Positions 1 to 4,976 of a stretch of DNA of 8,616 nt are shown one piece after another; position 1 is the first letter of the stretch, and the number at the start of each line of letters is the position of its first letter. The translations under genes were made by a program, and so were the position numbers. The stretch is from assembly GCA_019894655.1 (NCBI GenBank), contig JAGXNZ010000240.1, forward strand, positions 1 to 8,616. Direction: 5' to 3'. The notes beneath the pieces are model-generated. The model was given only the letters and a program-made list of their open reading frames with translations. It was not told where the DNA came from and did not search any database. This DNA is from Promethearchaeota archaeon (GTDB taxonomy: Archaea > Asgardarchaeota > Lokiarchaeia > Sigynarchaeales > SOKP01).

Positions 1-386
1 AGCAGTATTAGAAAATTGACATCTTTGGGATGAGCCATACTAATTAATTGTCCAATCATACCTCCTACCAGGGAGTGACCAATAATTCCATACTTTTCAT
101 TAATATTTAGGTAAACCAAGAGATCCTCAAGATCTCTAATTATATCAAATCTAAGATTTTTAGAAAGATTAAGTTTTACGGTATGATCGCTTTTTCCATG
201 CCCTAACGCATCAAAGGCTATAATTCGATATTTTTTTCTTAACAATTTAATTTGCCCTTTAAAAAATGAAGCTGATGAGGCGAAACCATGAAGTAGGATT
301 ATAGTACCCTCTGTACGATCCTTACTATCGCCGTTAATATCTTCATAATAAAGGTTATAACCTTCTTGGTTCTTAAAGAAGGGCAT
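1..386 (-). CDS. alpha/beta hydrolase, N-terminal part (C-terminus beyond window)
   Basis: Reading the minus strand from the ATG at 386 gives 128 codons that remain open to the window edge. An in-frame TAA lies 15 bases upstream with no start codon between, so this is the start. The protein shows the front half of an alpha/beta-hydrolase fold: the oxyanion-hole segment LLHGF (residues 31-35), the strand and turn FDALGHGKSD (58-67) that follows the second core strand, and the nucleophile elbow GHSLVGG (103-109) with Ser105 as the probable nucleophile. There is no signal peptide, so it is probably cytoplasmic. The catalytic Asp and His would lie in the missing part. The usual G-x-S-x-G elbow is here G-H-S-L-V, followed by two glycines, which is slightly unusual. 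It resembles small esterases or epoxide hydrolase-like enzymes, but no substrate can be assigned. It lies downstream of the kinase on the same strand, behind its own putative promoter, so it need not belong to the kinase operon. Confidence 0.85.
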   Translation of the reverse strand, partial: MPFFKNQEGYNLYYEDINGDSKDRTEGTIILLHGFASSASFFKGQIKLLRKKYRIIAFDALGHGKSDHTVKLNLSKNLRFDIIRDLEDLLVYLNINEKYGIIGHSLVGGMIGQLISMAHPKDVNFLIL

Positions 387-389
387 GGT

Positions 390-394
390 ATCAC
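390..394 (-). promoter_or_regulatory. short Shine-Dalgarno match before the hydrolase
   Basis: On the minus strand GTGAT stands three bases before the ATG. It can pair with the AUCAC part of the archaeal 16S rRNA 3' tail. The same motif and spacing occur before the kinase gene, which supports both start choices. Confidence 0.45.
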
Positions 395-420
395 AGTTTT
401 AATTCTTGGGTTTAATTTTT

Positions 421-430
421 TAAATATAAG
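421..430 (-). promoter_or_regulatory. TATA-like box for the hydrolase gene
   Basis: The minus strand reads CTTATATTTA, 35-44 bases before the hydrolase ATG. With transcription starting about 25 bases downstream of the TATA centre, the 5' leader would be short and would still include the GTGAT site. The call rests on AT-rich sequence in an AT-rich region, so it is tentative. Confidence 0.4.
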
Positions 431-487
431 CATCAAGAAATACTTTACTAAATTGAAAATCTATGTAAAAAATCGAATTTCTTCTGA

Positions 488-524
488 AATTTTTACAGTA
501 ATTCAGAATTGAATTGTAAAAATT
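488..524 (-). repeat. interrupted inverted repeat (hairpin) between kinase and hydrolase genes
   Basis: A nine-base arm (488-496, AATTTTTAC) pairs perfectly with 516-524. Inside it, after a three-base bulge (497-499), a second five-base stem, AATTC/GAATT (500-504 with 511-515), closes on a six-base loop. The hairpin lies 67-103 bases past the kinase stop and about 100 bases upstream of the hydrolase start. It could be an operator, an RNA hairpin at the 3' end of the kinase transcript, or chance in AT-rich DNA. Confidence 0.45.
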
Positions 525-573
525 ACTGAATAATTTTCACCGTAAATTGGTGGCTTTAAAAACTAATAATATC

Positions 574-590
574 GAAAAGAAAAAAATTTT
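574..590 (-). terminator. T-tract terminator candidate after the kinase gene
   Basis: Immediately after the kinase TAG the minus strand reads AAAATTTTTTCTTTTCGAT. T-rich tracts on the non-template strand are the usual archaeal termination signal. It would end the flavoprotein-CCG-kinase transcript before the hydrolase gene, which has its own candidate promoter. Confidence 0.5.
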
Positions 591-2054
591 CTATAAGTTC
601 TTCGTTACACGCTTATTGCTATTAATCTCGAGGATAGTAGGCATGAAAATTCGAATTAATTTCTTGTAAATTTTCGTATTTTCTTTGTTAGGATTTTTGG
701 AATCCACAAACCTTACCATTTTTTGAATTGCTTCATTAATGGAGTTGTATTTACCAAGTCCATAGAATCCAAGAATTGCTGCCCCTAATGCAGCTCCATC
801 TTTATTTTCTGGGAGTAAAATTTTTTTATCAAGAACATCTGCAAACATTTGCGCCCAGAATCCACTATTCATTCCGCCTCCATCTACTTTTAGCTCCGTT
901 GTCTTAACTTTTACAATGCCTTCTATTAAATTGAGATACATCTGAGCACTTAGTACAGCAGACTCCATTATAGCTCGAATCATGTGAGCTCTTTTATGAT
1001 TGAAACTTAATCCGTGTATTGTACCCTTCCTAAAAATATATAATGGAACAAACAATAAACCATTACTTCCAGGAGATACTTGTTCCGCTTCTTTACTTAA
1101 AATATCATAAACATCAGTGTTAGTATCCTCAGATTCTTTAATTTGTAGTTGAGAAAAGTTGTCTTTAAACCATTTTAAAGCAGTTCCTGTTCCAGGCATC
1201 ACTCCTTCAATAACCCACTTTCCCTCAACAACATGTGGAAAAGAAAAAATTGGTATATCGCCTGCAGGTTGAATAGGATGGTTAAAAACCAAATCCACAA
1301 TAGTTCCTGTACCAGTCGTTACTTTAGCCTCTCCGTCATTAATTACTCCCAATCCTAATGCTGCACATTGTTGGTCTCCCCCTCCTAAAATTATAGGAAT
1401 ATCTTTTTTTAAACCCAAAGCTGTAGAAGCTTCTTCAGAGAGTTTTCCAATTACTTCCCCTGATTTATGGAGCTCAGGCCATAATCTTATTGGTATGTCA
1501 TAGAGTTCAGCAAGATTTTCATCCCATTGTAATGTTTCCATGTTTAAAATGCCATTAATTCCATTCGTGGGATCCGTGACGCATTTTCCACATAATTTCA
1601 TGTAAATGTACGAGTCTGTGCATATAATTTTAGAAGCATTATTGTATAATTCTGGTTTATTACTTTTAAACCATAAAATTTTTGGAATTACTCTTCTTAA
1701 TCCTCCCTCTTCTTGGAATCCTTTAGAATCTGTAACTTCTCGTTCGTCCATCCATGTAAGCGCTGGATGTAATACTTCACCATTATTATCAATTAGAGTT
1801 GATGTCCCCCTTTGGGATGTTCCTACGATTCCAATTATCTCGTTAGGATTTACAATACCACTTTTTACAACTCTGTTACAAGTATTTTTAACAGCGTTCC
1901 ACCATATTATTGGGTCCTGTTCTGATATACCGACTGGTTGTTCTACAACAGGATATTCTTCGTAAGCTTTAATTATTTCTCTTCCATTGAGATCAAAAAT
2001 TACCGTTCTCGCCCCTGTAGTCCCAACATCAAAGACACATATTTTTTCGCTCAT
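591..2054 (-). CDS. FGGY-family carbohydrate/polyol kinase, glycerol kinase-like but with an altered substrate site
   Basis: This 487-residue cytoplasmic protein has the two-domain FGGY kinase architecture at normal length. Residues 9-14 (DVGTTG) form the first ATP-phosphate loop. EQDP (45-48), QRG (81-83) and the Trp101 region (TWMDER) follow. IPKILWF (123-129) matches the first FGGY signature, and GGGDQQ (224-229) places the catalytic base at Asp227. TTGTGT (246-251) is the second phosphate loop, and the C-terminal ADP-binding region includes DGGGMNSGFWAQMFADVL (391-408) and GAALGAAILG (420-429). GDQQ is typical of glycerol kinases. However, the Glu after QR that contacts glycerol in E. coli GlpK is Gly83 here, and the DPYFSGTK stretch carrying another glycerol contact appears deleted, so the middle of the protein looks more like xylulokinase. 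Substrate is therefore uncertain: glycerol, another polyol or a ketose. The start is supported by AGTGAT three bases upstream. The position after the flavoprotein and CCG genes suggests that it feeds or follows their oxidation step. Confidence 0.9.
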   Translation of the reverse strand: MSEKICVFDVGTTGARTVIFDLNGREIIKAYEEYPVVEQPVGISEQDPIIWWNAVKNTCNRVVKSGIVNPNEIIGIVGTSQRGTSTLIDNNGEVLHPALTWMDEREVTDSKGFQEEGGLRRVIPKILWFKSNKPELYNNASKIICTDSYIYMKLCGKCVTDPTNGINGILNMETLQWDENLAELYDIPIRLWPELHKSGEVIGKLSEEASTALGLKKDIPIILGGGDQQCAALGLGVINDGEAKVTTGTGTIVDLVFNHPIQPAGDIPIFSFPHVVEGKWVIEGVMPGTGTALKWFKDNFSQLQIKESEDTNTDVYDILSKEAEQVSPGSNGLLFVPLYIFRKGTIHGLSFNHKRAHMIRAIMESAVLSAQMYLNLIEGIVKVKTTELKVDGGGMNSGFWAQMFADVLDKKILLPENKDGAALGAAILGFYGLGKYNSINEAIQKMVRFVDSKNPNKENTKIYKKLIRIFMPTILEINSNKRVTKNL

Positions 2055-2057
2055 AAA

Positions 2058-2063
2058 ATCACT
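2058..2063 (-). promoter_or_regulatory. Shine-Dalgarno match before the kinase
   Basis: The minus strand reads AGTGAT, then TTT, then the ATG at 2054. This pairs with the 16S tail in the same register as the site before the hydrolase and fixes the kinase start. Confidence 0.5.
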
Positions 2064-2080
2064 TTTTAGTAATACTTCTT

Positions 2081-2097
2081 AAATTTAATAAATAATT
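2081..2097 (-). promoter_or_regulatory. possible internal TATA-like box before the kinase
   Basis: The 53-base gap between the CCG gene and the kinase contains ATTATTTATTAAATTTA on the minus strand, centred about 34 bases before the ATG, as at the other candidate promoters here. No T-tract separates the two genes, so read-through from the upstream genes is also likely. The box could give the kinase extra, independent transcription. Confidence 0.3.
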
Positions 2098-2107
2098 TTC
2101 TCCAACT

Positions 2108-3382
2108 TTAAAAAACTTTATTTAATAATTCAGATACATCCATTATTTTAATCTTTTCTTTTTCTTCTTCTGTTAGTCCATATCCTAAACCCAGTTCACA
2201 CAATGGACAAGCTGAGATAAAAATATTTGCACCAGTTTCTTTTAATTCAGTAACCCTTATCGTTGCTTCTTTAATCGCTAATTCCCTATCAGCCCAATGA
2301 GCTGTACCGCTCCACCCACAACAATGCACATATTCCTTATTATAGGTCGGTTCAACAATTTCTAAACCTTGGATCTTACCAAGAATATATCTAATAGATG
2401 AAGTATCATTTAAGTTTCTTGCAATAAGACAAGGATCGTGAATCGTCACTGTTTTCAATTCCTCAGGAATAGTTTTTGTAGGTTCAATTTTCCCCTCCTC
2501 TAATAACTCTTTGATGTATTCAACAATGTGCATTATTTTTTTATCAAATTTGATGCCAACACTTTCATATCTTTTAGTAAGCGCTAACACACATCCAGGG
2601 CAGTCTGAGACAATAATTTCAGCACCCGTTGAATCAATTAAGCTCTTATTTTTTTCAGCAAAATCTTTTGCTGTGGCAAAATCTCTTATGTTAAATGATG
2701 GACCTCCACAACAAACCTTATTGTCAAGATTAGTAGAGAATTTAATTCCTGCTTTTTTCAATACGTTTATATTAGCTTTTATAACCTCTGGGAATTTCAT
2801 TGATTCACATCCAAGGTAATAAAACACATCAACATTACCATCAGATTCAATATTTTCTATTCCCTTTTCTTTATAAGTTTCGAAGATGTTGTATCCTTCG
2901 ATAGTATTTGATTTTTGTAAATTTTCCATTTGTTCTTTACAATATTCCGGCATTAAACCTTTATCATTCAAGTCATCTCTAACAGTTTCTAAGAGAGAAA
3001 CAACTGAGAATTCAAAAGGGCACCACACTTTGCAGTTTTCCTCATTAGTACACATGTACATAAGATCTATGAATGGCTTATTTTCTTCTTTTGTTGGGTC
3101 TATCTTTCCAACCGAAAGGTAATATCCAATTCTTGCTTTATAAGAAGGGCTCATAGTTTCAGTTTGAGAGGCTTGAAGTGTCCCACAATCAAATCTACAT
3201 ACATTGGGACATAGCATACATTTAATAAGATCATCTATATTCGCTTTAACTTCTTCTACGGGGTAGAAATTCTTCCTTTTAGTACGAAAATTTTTCATTA
3301 AGGTGGACCGGGTTTCTCTATCAGCCTTACTTATAAGTGGAAGCATCCATTTGTACTTTTTTAAAGTTTCAAAAACACCCAC
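2108..3382 (-). CDS. CCG-domain (4Fe-4S) electron-transfer subunit, GlpC/GlcF/HdrD-like
   Basis: This 424-residue protein is the probable electron-transfer partner of the flavoprotein encoded just upstream. The N-terminal third resembles a two-cluster ferredoxin domain. Motif I has Cys55, 58, 62 and 66. Motif II has Cys111, 117 and 121 followed by Pro, with Glu114 where the second cysteine would normally be. The C-terminal two thirds hold two CCG (DUF224-type) domains: Cys192, Cys224-Cys225, Cys261-x2-Cys264, and Cys318, Cys354-Cys355, Cys392-x2-Cys395. These fit the CX(31-39)CCX(35-36)CXXC pattern that binds the unusual clusters of heterodisulfide reductase and succinate:quinone reductase type E. 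No transmembrane segment is seen, so it is soluble or peripheral. The start is GTG, directly following the flavoprotein TAG with a GGAGG upstream, which implies translational coupling. The electron acceptor (quinone, thiol/disulfide or another carrier) cannot be read from the sequence. Confidence 0.9.
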   Translation of the reverse strand: MGVFETLKKYKWMLPLISKADRETRSTLMKNFRTKRKNFYPVEEVKANIDDLIKCMLCPNVCRFDCGTLQASQTETMSPSYKARIGYYLSVGKIDPTKEENKPFIDLMYMCTNEENCKVWCPFEFSVVSLLETVRDDLNDKGLMPEYCKEQMENLQKSNTIEGYNIFETYKEKGIENIESDGNVDVFYYLGCESMKFPEVIKANINVLKKAGIKFSTNLDNKVCCGGPSFNIRDFATAKDFAEKNKSLIDSTGAEIIVSDCPGCVLALTKRYESVGIKFDKKIMHIVEYIKELLEEGKIEPTKTIPEELKTVTIHDPCLIARNLNDTSSIRYILGKIQGLEIVEPTYNKEYVHCCGWSGTAHWADRELAIKEATIRVTELKETGANIFISACPLCELGLGYGLTEEEKEKIKIMDVSELLNKVF

Positions 3383-4861
3383 CTAGTTATCGCCTCCTTT
3401 CCAGGTTCTTATGTATATTTTACCTGGGTTTAAAATATTATTCGGATCGAGTAATTTTTTAATTTTTCTCATTGTTGTCATGGCAACGCCCCATTCTTGC
3501 TCCATCCAGTGTGATCTATTAATTCCAATCCCATGATGATGAGCTATAGAACCTCCGGCATCCAATACAGACTTAATTGTCGTGTCCCAACATTCTTGAT
3601 AAAAATCTAAATCAGTATTTCCTTTTAGGGGCACTCCACCCCAAGAAAAATAAATTCCAACACCGTTTGGATAAAAGTGTGAAACGTGAGCAGTTATCAT
3701 TAATATTCCTTTTATTTTATTTATGGATTCTAAAACAGCATGGTATACATTTGCCGCGTTTTCCCATAATGAAGCTACTTCAAGAGTTTCAAAAACTATT
3801 TTAAAAGGAGGCATTGTAGATGTTTCTGTTACTCTAAATCTAGTTTCAAACCAGTGTTCGACTGGATGTTCTCCACAATCTATACCTGAGTGCTTTTCAC
3901 ACTTCTCTCTAGTAATATCCTCCTCCAAATCAACTAATTTTTTAATACCTTCACATATAAATACAACCATAACTTTATCTTTTGCCTTTTCTATATCGGG
4001 AAAATGTCTCATAGTTTCAAATTGATCATAAATACGAATTACTGCAGGAAATATATGCTCTCGTAAAATTTGTCTAATTGCTTCGAGAGAATCCTCAAAA
4101 GTAGGGAAAGCATAAGATATTAAGCTTCTTTTTTCGGGGTACGGCCAAATTTTAAGTGTCGCCTTAGTAACAATTCCTAATGTACCCTCCCCTCCAATAA
4201 ATAATTTATCAAGTTGGGGTCCTGTTGAAGCACGAGGAACAGTTTTAAAACTAATGAGTTTACCTTCAGGTAATACTACTTCCATACCCAGTACAATATC
4301 TTCAATTTTTCCATATTTTGTACTAAATTGACCTGCAGCTCTATGAGCAATCCAACCCCCTAAAGAGGACATCTGAATCGATTGGGGAATGTGTCCTGTA
4401 GTATATCCTTTAGCATTTAAAAATCTTTCGAGATTCATCCCGTTTATTCCAGCTTGAGCAGAGACTGTTAGATCTTTATCGTTTAACTCAAGAATTTTAT
4501 TAAATTTTTTCATGTCAAGAATAATTCCACCGCGTGTTGGAATAGCTCCTCCTACAACACCAGATCCTTCAGCGTACGGTATAACAGGTATTTTTTCTTT
4601 GTTTGCAAATTTTAAAATTTCAGATATCTGTTCAACAGTTTCTGGCCAAGTAATAATATCTGGTAAACCCGCTATTTTGCCTTGAAGCGTCCAATTAAAA
4701 GCGATGAGCGAAGAATCCTTGGTATACGCTAAAATATCAATAGGTTCGGTAGAAACATTCTGTTTACCTATTATTTCTGTTAATTCAGAAACGATCTTCG
4801 CTTTATTTTTAATCTCAATACGATCATTCTTATAAATCAATTCGAATTCGTCAAATTTCAT
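3383..4861 (-). CDS. FAD-binding (PCMH-type) oxidoreductase of the alkyl-DHAP synthase-like group
   Basis: This 492-residue protein has an N-terminal PCMH/VAO-type FAD domain (about 66-240) and a C-terminal cap domain. Visible markers are the pyrophosphate loop PYAEGSGVVGGA (95-106), AGINGMNLE (137-145), TGHIPQS (155-161), SSLGGW (165-170), PRASTGP (209-215), GGEGTLGIVT (223-232) and PAVIRIYD (272-279). SHFYPNG has Tyr397, the triplet His441-443 lies in GGSIAHHHGIG, and the family end motif LDPNNILNPGK is at 471-481. The PRASTGP, PAxIR, Tyr and HHH signatures match alkyldihydroxyacetonephosphate synthase (AGPS) better than D-lactate or glycolate dehydrogenases. However, the protein lacks the N-terminal extension of eukaryotic AGPS and sits next to an electron-transfer subunit. 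The AGPS reaction is redox-neutral and needs no such partner, so I infer a dehydrogenase acting on a small phosphorylated or free polyol or hydroxy-acid. Ether-lipid synthesis remains an alternative. The start ATG is preceded by an in-frame TAA nine bases upstream. Confidence 0.9.
   Translation of the reverse strand: MKFDEFELIYKNDRIEIKNKAKIVSELTEIIGKQNVSTEPIDILAYTKDSSLIAFNWTLQGKIAGLPDIITWPETVEQISEILKFANKEKIPVIPYAEGSGVVGGAIPTRGGIILDMKKFNKILELNDKDLTVSAQAGINGMNLERFLNAKGYTTGHIPQSIQMSSLGGWIAHRAAGQFSTKYGKIEDIVLGMEVVLPEGKLISFKTVPRASTGPQLDKLFIGGEGTLGIVTKATLKIWPYPEKRSLISYAFPTFEDSLEAIRQILREHIFPAVIRIYDQFETMRHFPDIEKAKDKVMVVFICEGIKKLVDLEEDITREKCEKHSGIDCGEHPVEHWFETRFRVTETSTMPPFKIVFETLEVASLWENAANVYHAVLESINKIKGILMITAHVSHFYPNGVGIYFSWGGVPLKGNTDLDFYQECWDTTIKSVLDAGGSIAHHHGIGINRSHWMEQEWGVAMTTMRKIKKLLDPNNILNPGKIYIRTWKGGDN
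3393..3400 (-). promoter_or_regulatory. strong Shine-Dalgarno site for the GTG-started CCG gene, inside the flavoprotein gene
   Basis: The minus strand reads AAAGGAGG within the last codons of the flavoprotein gene (the Trp-Lys-Gly-Gly part), ten bases before the GTG at 3382. It is the only full GGAGG site seen before a gene here and supports the non-ATG start. Because the site lies in translated sequence and the stop abuts the GTG, ribosomes ending the flavoprotein could restart at once, keeping the two subunits in step. Confidence 0.65.
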
Positions 4862-4890
4862 GTAATCATTAGACCCATTCTAGTCTTATT

Positions 4891-4903
4891 ATCTAAATAA
4901 ATG
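4891..4903 (-). promoter_or_regulatory. TATA-like box for the flavoprotein-CCG-kinase unit
   Basis: The minus strand reads CATTTATTTAGAT, 30-42 bases before the flavoprotein ATG, a spacing like the other candidate promoters here. A second AT-rich stretch (TTTAATTTAT, 4911-4920) with a purine-containing flank lies further upstream and could be the real box. Only the position, not the sequence, gives modest support. Confidence 0.35.
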
Positions 4904-4917
4904 AAAAGAGATAAATT

Positions 4918-4948
4918 AAAATTTCTACTTTCAAAAAAAAGAAATTTT
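4918..4948 (-). terminator. T-tract with flanking inverted repeat after the 493-residue gene
   Basis: About 30-45 bases past the stop of the unknown gene the minus strand carries eight consecutive T residues (4933-4940). They are enclosed by an eight-base inverted repeat, AAAATTTC (4918-4925) with GAAATTTT (4941-4948). The T-run is a credible archaeal terminator that would separate this gene from the flavoprotein unit. The stem is all A/T but for one pair and may be incidental. Confidence 0.45.
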
Positions 4949-4976
4949 CAATTCTAATGAGCATTGATACTATTTT

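Noticed and set aside
1606..1965. Plus-strand open frame opposite the kinase gene
   Set aside because: It lies wholly antisense to a clear FGGY kinase with complete motifs and shows no recognisable domain. The plus-strand frames at 2511-2819, 2886-3122, 3577-3804 and 3723-4025 and the minus-strand frame at 6861-7064 fail for the same reason.
591..2054. Naming the kinase glpK
   Set aside because: The substrate-contact Glu and the DPYFSGTK stretch of glycerol kinases are missing, so the symbol would overstate what the sequence shows.
3383..4861. Calling the flavoprotein a D-lactate/glycolate dehydrogenase or a proven ether-lipid synthase
   Set aside because: The HHH, PRASTGP and PAxIR signatures point to the AGPS group rather than to Dld/GlcD, while the coupled CCG gene speaks against a redox-neutral synthase. 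Neither name is secure.
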